From positions 53,960 through 87,174 of the forward strand of contig JAHYZZ010000005.1 in assembly GCA_019424135.1 (NCBI GenBank): 33,215 nt of DNA, in the 5' to 3' direction. Origin of the DNA: Lachnospiraceae bacterium. Lineage in GTDB: Bacteria > Bacillota > Clostridia > Lachnospirales > Lachnospiraceae. Under the pieces are notes generated by a model. The model had not been told where the DNA came from and made no database searches. It saw only the letters and a program-made list of their open reading frames with translations. Of the stretch, positions 8,645-16,616 are shown piece after piece (within the stretch, counting starts at the first letter, position 1; each line of letters begins with the position of its first letter). The position numbers and the translations under genes were made by a program.

Positions 8645-8675
8645 GAGAGATTCAATTGTTGTAATTAAATCTCTC
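8645..8675. promoter_or_regulatory. inverted repeat just downstream of the DUF819 promoter
   Basis: GAGAGATT (8645-8652) and AATCTCTC (8668-8675) are perfect 8-bp arms with a 15-base spacer, beginning three bases past the -10 box on the minus strand. The position over and after the transcription start fits an operator for a repressor or a 5' leader hairpin. It differs in sequence from the dyads upstream of the symporter. Confidence 0.55.
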
Positions 8676-8678
8676 TAT

Positions 8679-8707
8679 ATTATAGTTATTTTAACGAAAA
8701 AAGTCAA
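8679..8707 (-). promoter_or_regulatory. sigma-A promoter of the DUF819 permease gene
   Basis: Read on the minus strand, TTGACT (8702-8707) and TATAAT (8679-8684) are separated by exactly 17 bases. The transcript would begin near 8672, about 75 bases before the start codon. Confidence 0.85.
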
Positions 8708-8741
8708 TATATGAAGGCGAAAGTGTACAAAATGTAAAAAG

Positions 8742-8772
8742 CGTAAAATAAAATTCTGAAAATTGAAGAATT
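8742..8772 (-). terminator. weak A/T-rich terminator after murF
   Basis: AATTCT (8752-8757) and AGAATT (8767-8772) form a short stem directly after the murF stop, with TTATTTTACG following on the minus strand. The stem is short and AT-rich, so termination would be inefficient. Confidence 0.4.
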
Positions 8773-8774
8773 CC

Positions 8775-10145
8775 CTAGAAGTTCTGGAGAGCTTCCACCA
8801 ATTCCGGGAACCACATTCCATGGGAAGCTTTGACCAAAATATTGTCTCCTGTTTGTATGATATCTTTCATTGATGCAAGGAAATCGGCTTTACTCTCAAA
8901 CCAGTGGGTTTCTATGGAATGACTTTCGGCAGCTCCTTCAACCAGTTCCTTTGCAAGATCACCGATTCCACAGACAACATCGATTCCTTTTTTGGCACAG
9001 TAGGTACCGATTTCCCGGTGAAGTTTCCCTTCGTTTTCGCCTAACTCCCCCATGTTCCCAAGGATGGCAACCTTTCGTCCAATCGCCATGTCAAGGACGT
9101 CGATGGCGGCTTTCGTAGAGATTGGATTGGCGTTATAGCAGTCATCCAGGATCATCAGATGGTCTGTCTGGATGATATGGTTGCGGCCCGGCATAGACGG
9201 AAGTCCTTCGATACCGGCTTTGATTTCTTCCGGAGTAAGTCCAAGGGTATAACCAACAGAGGCCCCTGCCAGTGCATTTGAGATCATATGTGCGCCCGGG
9301 AGTGGAACCACACAGGAAAAACTGGAACCATCCGGCAGATGGATGGTACAGGAGGTGCCCCGCAGACCTAAGGGGCGGATGTCATCGGCACGGAACTGGC
9401 TATTGTCTTTGGTGCCGAAGAATACAGGCTCCACGCCTTTGACGGGCCCCATCTGGGACAACAGATCATCATCGCCATTTAAGATGATCGCTCCGCCGGA
9501 TTTCATATCCTGAATCATCTGGGATTTTTCTTGAAGGATCCCTTCTCTGGTCTTAAAAAATTCCAGATGAGCAACACCAATATTTGTGATCACGCAGATA
9601 TCCGGGCTGGCTACAGAAGAAAGTCTGCGCATCTCGCCAAAATGATTGACACCCATTTCCAGAACGGCAATCTGATGCTCCTTTGTCAGTTGAAAGATAG
9701 TAAGGGGAAGCCCCCATTCGTTGTTAAAATTTCCCAGTGTCTTGTGTACGCTGTATTTCTGGGAGAGTACGGAGGCGATCATTTCCTTTGTACTGGTTTT
9801 ACCGACACTTCCGGTGATTCCTACTACCTTAAGATCAAAAGAATCACGATAAAGTTTGGCAATGTCTAAAAGCGCCTGACCGGTGGATTCTACCAGGATG
9901 TAAGGAAAATCTGTCTCACCTAGATCTTCATGGGAAACAACGCAAAGTGCGCCCTTTTCAATGGTATCCGGGATAAACTGATGGGCGTTAAACTTTTCGC
10001 CGTCAATCGCAACAAAAAGATTTCCTTTTTCTACCTTTCTGCTGTCGATCACCACGCCGGTAACCTCCTGGCCGAGTTTTTTGGCATCGCCATGGTAGGT
10101 ACCCCGGCAGGCATTTGTAATGTTTTCCAGAGTAAGGTTTTTCAT
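8775..10145 (-). CDS. murF: UDP-N-acetylmuramoyl-tripeptide--D-alanyl-D-alanine ligase
   Basis: Cytoplasmic ATP-dependent ligase that adds D-Ala-D-Ala to the UDP-MurNAc tripeptide, the last cytoplasmic step of muropeptide synthesis. At 456 residues it has the usual length. The N-terminal substrate domain contains DSRKVEKGNLFVAIDGEKF, the P-loop GITGSVGKTSTKEM has K116, the Mur-ligase ENEWGLP-like site appears as NFNNEWGLPLT, and the C-terminal domain has DDCYNANP and KASHGMWFPELV. AAAGGA precedes the ATG. It begins 14 bases after ddl, which makes the D-Ala-D-Ala that MurF uses, so the two are one operon. The pair is separate from any division and cell-wall cluster. Confidence 0.97.
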   Translation of the reverse strand: MKNLTLENITNACRGTYHGDAKKLGQEVTGVVIDSRKVEKGNLFVAIDGEKFNAHQFIPDTIEKGALCVVSHEDLGETDFPYILVESTGQALLDIAKLYRDSFDLKVVGITGSVGKTSTKEMIASVLSQKYSVHKTLGNFNNEWGLPLTIFQLTKEHQIAVLEMGVNHFGEMRRLSSVASPDICVITNIGVAHLEFFKTREGILQEKSQMIQDMKSGGAIILNGDDDLLSQMGPVKGVEPVFFGTKDNSQFRADDIRPLGLRGTSCTIHLPDGSSFSCVVPLPGAHMISNALAGASVGYTLGLTPEEIKAGIEGLPSMPGRNHIIQTDHLMILDDCYNANPISTKAAIDVLDMAIGRKVAILGNMGELGENEGKLHREIGTYCAKKGIDVVCGIGDLAKELVEGAAESHSIETHWFESKADFLASMKDIIQTGDNILVKASHGMWFPELVEALQNF

Positions 10146-10159
10146 ATGATGAGTCCTTT

Positions 10160-11230
10160 CTAAATCGAATAACGTGTTTTAAATGATTCTTCAATAATAA
10201 GTTCGCAGAGGTCCCCATAGTCCATCCCTTCTGCCTTTGCTGCTTTGGGAATCAGACTGGAAGGTGTCATGCCCGGCAGTCCGTTCATTTCCAGACAGTA
10301 GAACTTTCCATCGGTCTCGTCCACGATAAAATCGGCCCGTGCATAAACATCCATGCGGAGAGCTTCAAATGCCTTTTCGCCGGCACGGCGAATCTTTCTT
10401 TGGGTCTTTTCGTCCAGAGATCTGGGGGGACACAGCTCTTGGGCACCGCCGTTTTGATATTTATTTTCGTAGTTAAAGACGCCGTCCTTTGGAATGATCT
10501 CCACCAGTGGAAGCGCCTTTCCTCCGATGATGCTGCAGGCATATTCCCGGCCTTTGATATAAGGTTCGATCACCACCTCATCCTGATGATCAATATCAAA
10601 GGAACGGTGAACAGCTTCCTGATATTCTTCGTCGGTGTGCACGATGTAGACACCGATACTGGAACCGCTGGAACAGGGCTTGATCACCAGAGGAAGATAG
10701 TACCCCAGTTCATCGAGGGGAGTATCCTTGGTCTTTTTTGTCAGCGACGTTCCGCGAGGTGTCGGTACCCGGGACATCTTGAAGATTTGTTTGGCTACCA
10801 GTTTGTTCATGGACAAAGAGCAGCCAAGAGAATTGGGACCGGTATAGCGGATGCCCAGGATATCAAAGGTAGCCTGGATCTTTCCGTTTTCTCCTACAGA
10901 TCCATGGAGAGCGATAAAGGTAATGTCTGCCATGCGACATAGTGCAACCACATTTGGCCCGAAATAACAGTCGGACTGATCGGGCCGGGATCTGCGAAGA
11001 GCCTCCAGATCGGGAGTCGTGGTCTTAATGCCTTCGGCAATCTTAAGCCCGGCATCAGGCAGGTCAAATACTTCATCTAGTTTTTCGGAATCATAAGGTA
11101 GCCCGAAAAAAACGTCAAGCAGAAAAGCCTGATGACCTCTTTCCCGCAGAGTCTTACAGATACCGGCTCCGGAAGTCAGTGAAACATCTCTTTCTGGGCT
11201 TAAGCCTCCAGCTAGTACAATGATTTTCAT
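10160..11230 (-). CDS. ddl: D-alanine--D-alanine ligase
   Basis: ATP-grasp enzyme of 356 residues that joins two D-alanines for peptidoglycan precursors. The start at 11230 (MKIIVLAGGLSPERDVSL) has AAGGAG nine bases upstream; six extra codons of the longer frame are not supported. Visible elements are the N-terminal GGLSPERDVSL, IALHGSVGENGKIQ, the ATP-grasp VIKPCSSGSSIGV, the omega-loop FNYENKY, and ARADFIVDE through EMNGLPGMTPSSLIPKAA. The tyrosine in the omega loop is the residue expected for D-Ala-D-Ala rather than D-Ala-D-Lac synthesis, so there is no sign of glycopeptide-type resistance. It is directly upstream of murF and 63 bases downstream of pncB, with no terminator seen between pncB and ddl. 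Confidence 0.96.
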   Translation of the reverse strand: MKIIVLAGGLSPERDVSLTSGAGICKTLRERGHQAFLLDVFFGLPYDSEKLDEVFDLPDAGLKIAEGIKTTTPDLEALRRSRPDQSDCYFGPNVVALCRMADITFIALHGSVGENGKIQATFDILGIRYTGPNSLGCSLSMNKLVAKQIFKMSRVPTPRGTSLTKKTKDTPLDELGYYLPLVIKPCSSGSSIGVYIVHTDEEYQEAVHRSFDIDHQDEVVIEPYIKGREYACSIIGGKALPLVEIIPKDGVFNYENKYQNGGAQELCPPRSLDEKTQRKIRRAGEKAFEALRMDVYARADFIVDETDGKFYCLEMNGLPGMTPSSLIPKAAKAEGMDYGDLCELIIEESFKTRYSI

Positions 11231-11293
11231 AGGAATGGTCTCCTTCACATGTTGTTTTCTTTTATTTATGCAATTGAAAAAAATTCGTGTCTG

Positions 11294-12745
11294 CTATGCT
11301 TTGTTTACGTGATCCAGAAGTTCTTTTTTTACCGAATAAAGCTTGGGTGAAAGGTCTACATAGATCTGGTGCGGATAAAATAGACGCTTGGTTTCCTCCC
11401 ACAGAGAATCCTTTTCTCTGCGGCAGTATTCGGCAATCTCCTTGACAGAAGGAGACTGGTAGATGCATTCTCCGTTCCGGAATATTGGAACCATCATCTC
11501 ACGAAGAACATAAGAGCCTCCTGGAAGACGAGTCTTCTTCCAAGTCTCGATGGGGTCGAAAAGAAGCATATCTTCGGAAGGGTCAAAGGTCTCATCGGCG
11601 AAACAGATTAAGTCGGCTTTAAGCTTGCCGGAATCTTTTTCATAAATTCGGTAGATTGTCTTATTACCGGGGTTGGTAATCTTTTCTGTGTTCTCTGAGA
11701 TCTTGATCTTGGGGACAAACTCTCCGTTTTCATCTTGAATTGCGGCCAGTTTATATACACCGCCAAAAGAAGGGCAGTCCTTAGAAGTAATCAGATGTGT
11801 GCCTACACCCCAGGAGTCGATGGCTGCACCTTGCATTTTCAGATCGTGGAGCAGATATTCATCCAGATCGTTGGATGCAGTAATAGTAGCATCTGTAAAG
11901 CCTGCCTCATCTAGCATTTTTCTTGCCTGCTTGGACAGATAGGCCAGGTCGCCGCTGTCCAGCCGGATTCCATATTTTTTAAAGGTTCTTCCGGATTCTT
12001 TATATTCGCGGAAGACACGAATGGCATTAGGAATGCCGGATTTCAACGTGTCATAGGTGTCAACCAGAAGAGTGCAGTTATCCGGATAGAGATCGGCATA
12101 AGCTTTGAAGGCCGTGTATTCATCAGGAAAACTCATAATCCAGCTATGGGCATGGGTTCCCATCACCGGGACATCAAACAGCTGTCCGGCAAGAACATTG
12201 GACGTGCCGACACAGCCGCCGATCACAGAAGCTCTGGCTCCGTACAGCCCGGCGTCCGGTCCCTGGGCTCTTCGCAGACCAAATTCCATGACACCGTCGC
12301 CATCTGCGGCGTAGACGACACGTGAGGCCTTGGTCGCAATCAGACACTGGTGATTGAGAATGGTTAGGATGGCTGTCTCTACCAACTGTGCCTCCATAAT
12401 AGGGGCGATAACCTTTAAGAGAGGTTCCTTTGGAAAAATCACGCTGCCCTCTGGGATGGCATAAATATCACCGCTGAAATGAAAACCACTTAAATAATGA
12501 AGAAAGTCTTCGCAGAAAATACCAAGACTTCTCAGATAGTCCACATCCTCATAGGTAAAATTTAGATTCTTAATGTAGTCGATCACCTGATCCAGGCCTG
12601 CACATACAGAATAGCCGTTGTTGCAGGGATTGGCACGGAAAAAAACGTCAAAGATAACTTTTTCATTTTGTCCTTTGACGTAGTAACCCTGCATCATCGT
12701 CAGCTCGTACAAGTCCGTCAGCAAAGTTAGATCTTGTTTGTTCAT
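11294..12745 (-). CDS. pncB: nicotinate phosphoribosyltransferase
   Basis: Enzyme of the Preiss-Handler NAD salvage route that makes nicotinate mononucleotide from nicotinate and PRPP with ATP. The start at 12745 (MNKQDLTLLTDLYELTMMQGYY) has AAGGAG ten bases upstream; eight extra codons of the longer frame are rejected. Its 483 residues match the class of long bacterial enzymes. The signatures are TDLYELTMMQGY, the central GTHAHSWIMSFPDEYTAF, VDTYDTLKSGIPNA, GIRLDSGDLAYLSKQAR and the C-terminal CYS-poor tail. It has a clear promoter directly downstream of the plsC terminator. No terminator separates it from ddl, so NAD salvage and ddl-murF may share a transcript. Confidence 0.95.
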   Translation of the reverse strand: MNKQDLTLLTDLYELTMMQGYYVKGQNEKVIFDVFFRANPCNNGYSVCAGLDQVIDYIKNLNFTYEDVDYLRSLGIFCEDFLHYLSGFHFSGDIYAIPEGSVIFPKEPLLKVIAPIMEAQLVETAILTILNHQCLIATKASRVVYAADGDGVMEFGLRRAQGPDAGLYGARASVIGGCVGTSNVLAGQLFDVPVMGTHAHSWIMSFPDEYTAFKAYADLYPDNCTLLVDTYDTLKSGIPNAIRVFREYKESGRTFKKYGIRLDSGDLAYLSKQARKMLDEAGFTDATITASNDLDEYLLHDLKMQGAAIDSWGVGTHLITSKDCPSFGGVYKLAAIQDENGEFVPKIKISENTEKITNPGNKTIYRIYEKDSGKLKADLICFADETFDPSEDMLLFDPIETWKKTRLPGGSYVLREMMVPIFRNGECIYQSPSVKEIAEYCRREKDSLWEETKRLFYPHQIYVDLSPKLYSVKKELLDHVNKA

Positions 12746-12798
12746 TTCTATATACTCCTTTTTGAACAATTGATATGCTGCATTGATACATTTGGTTC

Positions 12799-12827
12799 AT
12801 TATAGCACTTGTACAGGGAAATGTAAA
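12799..12827 (-). promoter_or_regulatory. sigma-A promoter of pncB
   Basis: On the minus strand TTTACA (12822-12827) and TATAAT (12799-12804) are 17 bases apart. The -35 box abuts the T-tract of the plsC terminator, so the two transcription units are packed with no spare sequence. Confidence 0.85.
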
Positions 12828-12829
12828 AG

Positions 12830-12863
12830 AAAAAACCAGGCTCCTATAAAAGAGCCTGGTTTT
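12830..12863 (-). terminator. plsC terminator overlapping the plsC stop codon
   Basis: AAAACCAGGCTC (12832-12843) pairs perfectly with GAGCCTGGTTTT (12852-12863) around an 8-base loop (12844-12851). The minus-strand T-tract is TTTTTTCTTTT. The plsC TAG stop (12844-12846) lies in the loop, so the coding sequence supplies the whole 5' arm. Confidence 0.9.
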
Positions 12864-13578
12864 TTTGTATGGTTTTTTGAATCAGATCCTGGCAGTAGCT
12901 GCTGATATGTTTTCTGGTTTCCTTGTCCAGCTCATCTAAGCGGATCGGGGCGCCATATTCAATAATTACGTGAGTTTTTTTAACAAATGGCATATGGTTT
13001 TCAAAGATGGAGGCGGTATTGTTTAAGCTGACAGGGATGATGGCACAGCCTGTCTTTTCTGCAATCTTAAAAGAACCACTGTGGAAGGGGAGCATAGACA
13101 GCTCCTCGCCGGTATTGCGGGTGCCTTCGGGAAAAATGCAGATAGAAATGCCTCGTTTGATATAGTCGATGGCCGTCAGAATTGTTTTCAATCCCTCTTT
13201 TGGGGTGGAACGATCTAAAAACAGGCAGTATAGACGCTTCATCCAGTCCCGCAGCAGAGGATAACGAAGCATCTCCTTTTTCGCGATATACCCGGTAAGA
13301 CGTCGGCAGCGGGAGTAAGTAAGCAGGATATCAAAATAACTTCGGTGATTACCGATAAATAAAACGGGTTCGTCTGGAATATGTTCCTCGCCGATCACAG
13401 TGGTCTGTACTCCGGCAATCAGAAGCATCAGGCGGAAAGTTTGCTGGACTAGGCGCAGGCATTGATAATCGCTGGCAGTCTGGTTGACTTTGGCGATTAT
13501 CGATTCTACGAGCAGCACCGGGATGCCCAGAAGAAGATAGAGAAATAAAATCATTGCAATTAATAAAAATCTTATCAT
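12844..13578 (-). CDS. plsC: 1-acyl-sn-glycerol-3-phosphate acyltransferase
   Basis: Membrane-associated acyltransferase of 244 residues that acylates lysophosphatidic acid to phosphatidic acid, an early phospholipid step. A hydrophobic N-terminal anchor (about residues 3-27) is followed by the NHRSYFD block, with catalytic H78 and D83 (HX4D), and by the FPEGTRN block at 149-155 that binds the glycerol phosphate. The ribosome binding site is modest (GAGAGG nine bases upstream). A TATAAT-like -10 is present on the minus strand at 13621-13626, without a convincing -35. It has its own terminator and is divergent from the sporulation cluster. The acyl-donor type cannot be told. Confidence 0.93.
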   Translation of the reverse strand: MIRFLLIAMILFLYLLLGIPVLLVESIIAKVNQTASDYQCLRLVQQTFRLMLLIAGVQTTVIGEEHIPDEPVLFIGNHRSYFDILLTYSRCRRLTGYIAKKEMLRYPLLRDWMKRLYCLFLDRSTPKEGLKTILTAIDYIKRGISICIFPEGTRNTGEELSMLPFHSGSFKIAEKTGCAIIPVSLNNTASIFENHMPFVKKTHVIIEYGAPIRLDELDKETRKHISSYCQDLIQKTIQKNQALL

Positions 13579-13698
13579 AATTGTAAACCTCTCAACAAAA
13601 CAATAATAAATGCCTTACATATTATATAACATTTCTGGAATTTTTCCTAGGGTCAGTGTGTATGATAATAGAGAGAAATTTTTAATTTCAGAGGTTCT

Positions 13699-14118
13699 AT
13701 GGGAAAAAGAGTTCTGCTAAGAGCGGCAGTACTGTCCGTGATGGTTCCGGTTCTGATTCTTGAAGGGTGCAGGGTACAGAAAATGGATCCGGAAAAGATC
13801 CGTGATATGGAATATACCGTAGTGGATAAAGAGGAAATACCGGAGGAATTTCTGGACAGGATTGAAGAAGAAAAGGAGGAGCCACTGAAGATGAGCTGGA
13901 AAGAGCAAGGATATCTGTATGCGGCCAGAGGGTATGGAGAGCAGAAGACCAGCGGATACAGCATTGAAGTGACCGAGTGCTATGAGGCAGAGGACGGCAT
14001 CTATATAGAGACCAGTCTGCTGGGACCGGACAAAGGAGAAGAGATTACAGAGGCGGCAGTCTATCCCTATGTGGTCATAAAAATGGAATATATAGATAAA
14101 CAGGTCATATTTCAATAG
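13699..14118 (+). CDS. PrcB-like putative lipoprotein
   Basis: 139-residue exported protein. The N-terminus is a classical lipoprotein-type signal: KR, then a hydrophobic stretch, ending LILEGC with C24 as the expected lipidated cysteine. A glutamate at the -2 position is unusual for a lipobox. Residues about 85-125 (TSGYSIEVTECYEAEDGIYI through AVYPYVVIKM) resemble the PrcB C-terminal domain, first named from a protease-complex subunit in Treponema. The middle is a charged, glutamate-rich linker. The ribosome site is weak (GAGG). It lies 13 bases before sipL and is probably cotranscribed, suggesting an envelope role in the sporulation context. No specific function is known to me. Confidence 0.65.
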   Translation: MGKRVLLRAAVLSVMVPVLILEGCRVQKMDPEKIRDMEYTVVDKEEIPEEFLDRIEEEKEEPLKMSWKEQGYLYAARGYGEQKTSGYSIEVTECYEAEDGIYIETSLLGPDKGEEITEAAVYPYVVIKMEYIDKQVIFQ

Positions 14119-14131
14119 GAGGCAATGTTTG

Positions 14132-15691
14132 ATGGAATATCAGAAAGAGACAATGCAGACATATCAGACGGGGAAACCGGTGACAGATCAGTTTTACCTG
14201 GACCATGATTACAATGTGCCGGATGTAAAACCTGACGTTCGACAGGTGATTTTCACAGAAGGATTCTTGATGCTGGAGGACGTCCGCATGGTGGAAAACT
14301 ATGTGAAGGTGACGGGAAAATTAAAGTTTAAGGTGCTTTATCTGACGGAGGAGGAGATGCCGGTTTCCTGCATGGAAGGGAGGTTCCCATTTGAGGAAAT
14401 GATCTATATGGAGCAGGAGGTGACAGGAAATTTGTCAGTGGAACCTGTCAGTGTGGAGGTGACGGCATCATTGATTCACTCCAGAAAGCTGGAGATCAAA
14501 GCCCTTTCTGAAATTGCTGTACATACGGAAGGGTATCAGGAAGCAGAGATTACAACAGACATCGATGGAGAAGAAGTATCTTTATATAAAAAATATAATG
14601 AAAAAGATCTTTTGAGTGTTTATGCAGCGAAAAGGGATATTCTGCGGATCCATGAGGAAGTTCCTTTGGAAGGAACAAAAGAAAATGTGGAGACACTTTT
14701 GTGGACGGAAGTATCACTTCGAAGATTTGATACACGGTTGGTGGAAAATGAAATTTTAGCAGAAGGAGAGATCCTTTTGTTTTGTCTGTATTCGGCTTTA
14801 GACGGAAAGACAGACTGGATGGAACGGACCGTGCCTTTTGAAGGCAGAATTGAATGTGGCGGGGTACAGGAAACGATGTATCACCAGATCTGGCCGGAGC
14901 TTTCGGATGTAAATGTAGAAGTACAGATGGATGAGGACGGTGAGATGAGGATCCTGGCTACAGAAGCGGCGCTGGAGGTCCGGTTTGTGGTGTATCGTGA
15001 AGTGCACATGAGGGTGCTTGAAGATCTTTATTCTTTGCAGAAGACTTGTATACCGGAAGTAAAAGAAGAAAAGATGGAACAGCTTCTGATGCAGAATCAT
15101 TCGAAATGCAAGGTTGCAGAGCAGCTGTCCCTTCCGGAGATCAAGGATCGTATCCTGCAGATTTGCCACAGCAGCGCTAGAATTCAGACGGAGAGTATGT
15201 ATCCCACAGAGGAAGGACTTCAGATCGAAGGTGTGCTGCATGTGGGATTCTTGTATATCAAAGCAGATGATCAGATACCCTTTGATACCTGGCAGGGCAT
15301 GATTCCCTTTTCATATCTGTTGGAGAGCAATGAAACGTCCAAGGACATGGAGTATGACCTGACTCAGAAAGTAGAGCAGCTGTCTGTCAGCCTGCTGGGG
15401 AGTGATGAGATAGAAATCCGGGCAGTGCTTGGCTTTCACTGTTTCTTTAAAAAACCGATATATCTACAGAATATCGAGTCTGTTTCCTTTGAAACAATCC
15501 AGGAAGAAGAACGGGAGAGCAGACCGGGAATCGTCGGATATATTGTGCGTGCAGGGGATCAGCTGTGGGATCTGGCAAAGAAGTATCAGACTACAGTGGA
15601 CTGTATCAAGAGAGTGAACAGCCTGGAAAACGAGGAGATAAAAACAGGAGATAGGATATTGATTTTTAAAGAGAATATGAGTATACTATGA
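14132..15691 (+). CDS. sipL: SipL-like spore coat/cortex assembly protein (SPOCS/DUF3794 + LysM)
   Basis: 519-residue protein with repeated DUF3794/SPOCS modules over roughly residues 30-450 and a single LysM domain at about 470-515 (VGYIVRAGDQLWDLAKKYQT, ending KTGDRILIF). This architecture and length match SipL of Clostridioides difficile, which binds SpoIVA through its LysM domain to anchor the coat and support cortex formation, taking the place of SpoVID of Bacillus. The ATG at 14132 has AGGAGG nine bases upstream; a TTG one codon earlier is less well spaced. No signal peptide, as expected for a mother-cell cytoplasmic protein. It is followed by ispE, a GntR regulator and spoIIR; I recall the same neighbourhood in C. 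difficile. Confidence 0.88.
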   Translation: MEYQKETMQTYQTGKPVTDQFYLDHDYNVPDVKPDVRQVIFTEGFLMLEDVRMVENYVKVTGKLKFKVLYLTEEEMPVSCMEGRFPFEEMIYMEQEVTGNLSVEPVSVEVTASLIHSRKLEIKALSEIAVHTEGYQEAEITTDIDGEEVSLYKKYNEKDLLSVYAAKRDILRIHEEVPLEGTKENVETLLWTEVSLRRFDTRLVENEILAEGEILLFCLYSALDGKTDWMERTVPFEGRIECGGVQETMYHQIWPELSDVNVEVQMDEDGEMRILATEAALEVRFVVYREVHMRVLEDLYSLQKTCIPEVKEEKMEQLLMQNHSKCKVAEQLSLPEIKDRILQICHSSARIQTESMYPTEEGLQIEGVLHVGFLYIKADDQIPFDTWQGMIPFSYLLESNETSKDMEYDLTQKVEQLSVSLLGSDEIEIRAVLGFHCFFKKPIYLQNIESVSFETIQEEERESRPGIVGYIVRAGDQLWDLAKKYQTTVDCIKRVNSLENEEIKTGDRILIFKENMSIL

Positions 15692-15739
15692 GTACACTGT
15701 ATACAAGATACAGAGTATCGGTTATAAGGAGAATTGCGG

Positions 15740-16615
15740 ATGGATAAAATGGAATTAAATGCACTGGGAAAAATCAATCTCGGCCTGGATGTGCTGGGAA
15801 AGAGGCCAAATGGTTATCATGACGTGCGTATGGTCATGCAGACCATATATCTGTATGATCAGATATCCATAGAAAAGAAGCAGACGCCGGGGATTGAACT
15901 TAGTACGAACCTGTTTTATCTGCCTGTAAATGAAAATAATCTCGCATATCGGGCAGCCAGCCTTCTGATGGAGGAGTTTGATCTTCCAGGGGGGGTGAAG
16001 ATTTCTCTTACCAAGCATATTCCGGTAGCTGCCGGAATGGCAGGAGGAAGTTCCAATGCTGCGGCTGTGCTTCATGGAATGAACCGGATGTATGATCTGG
16101 GGCTTTCCATGGAAGAATTGATGAAAAGAGGAGTGACACTGGGGGCGGATGTCCCCTATTGTATCATGAGGGGAACCGTTCTTGCAGAAGGGATCGGGGA
16201 GATTCTTACCCCATTGCCGCCCATGCCAAAATGTCAGATTGTCGTGGCAAAACCTCCAGTCAGCGTATCGACGAAACAAGTATATGAGAAGCTGGACGCG
16301 CACAGTTCCTGGACACATCCGGACATTGACGGAATCCTTGCAGGGCTGAAAAAGGCAGATCTTCATAAAATAGCATCTTGTATGGGGAATGTGCTGGAAA
16401 ACGTGACCATTCCAGAATACCCGGTAATCGAAAAGATCAAGCAGAGTATGAAGGAAGCAGGCGCATTGAATGCGATGATGAGCGGAAGCGGTCCAACCGT
16501 TTTTGGAATATTTGAGGAGAGGAGTCAGGCGAAAAAAGCGGCTTTTCAGATAAAAAAGGCGCGGCTTGCAAAGCAGGTTTACGTGACGAATGTACATAAT
16601 GCGAGGAGGAAGTAA
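15740..16615 (+). CDS. ispE: 4-diphosphocytidyl-2-C-methyl-D-erythritol kinase
   Basis: GHMP-family kinase of the non-mevalonate (MEP) isoprenoid pathway, phosphorylating CDP-methylerythritol. The ATG at 15740 has AAGGAG eight bases upstream; the TTG two codons earlier is too close. Its 291 residues are typical. Conserved parts are ALGKINLGLDVLGKRPNGYH with K11, the glycine-rich ATP loop PVAAGMAGGSSNAAA (95-109), GADVPYC with D137, and MSGSGPTVFGIF near the C-terminus. The GntR gene's ribosome binding site lies inside its last codons, showing cotranscription. Its presence points to MEP-type isoprenoid synthesis in this organism. Confidence 0.96.
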   Translation: MDKMELNALGKINLGLDVLGKRPNGYHDVRMVMQTIYLYDQISIEKKQTPGIELSTNLFYLPVNENNLAYRAASLLMEEFDLPGGVKISLTKHIPVAAGMAGGSSNAAAVLHGMNRMYDLGLSMEELMKRGVTLGADVPYCIMRGTVLAEGIGEILTPLPPMPKCQIVVAKPPVSVSTKQVYEKLDAHSSWTHPDIDGILAGLKKADLHKIASCMGNVLENVTIPEYPVIEKIKQSMKEAGALNAMMSGSGPTVFGIFEERSQAKKAAFQIKKARLAKQVYVTNVHNARRK

Positions 16616-16616
16616 G

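Noticed and set aside
10160..11230. Possible D-Ala-D-Lac or D-Ala-D-Ser ligase (glycopeptide resistance)
   Set aside because: The omega loop keeps the FNYENKY tyrosine of D-Ala-D-Ala ligases, and no vanH, vanX or vanS/R-type genes are nearby.
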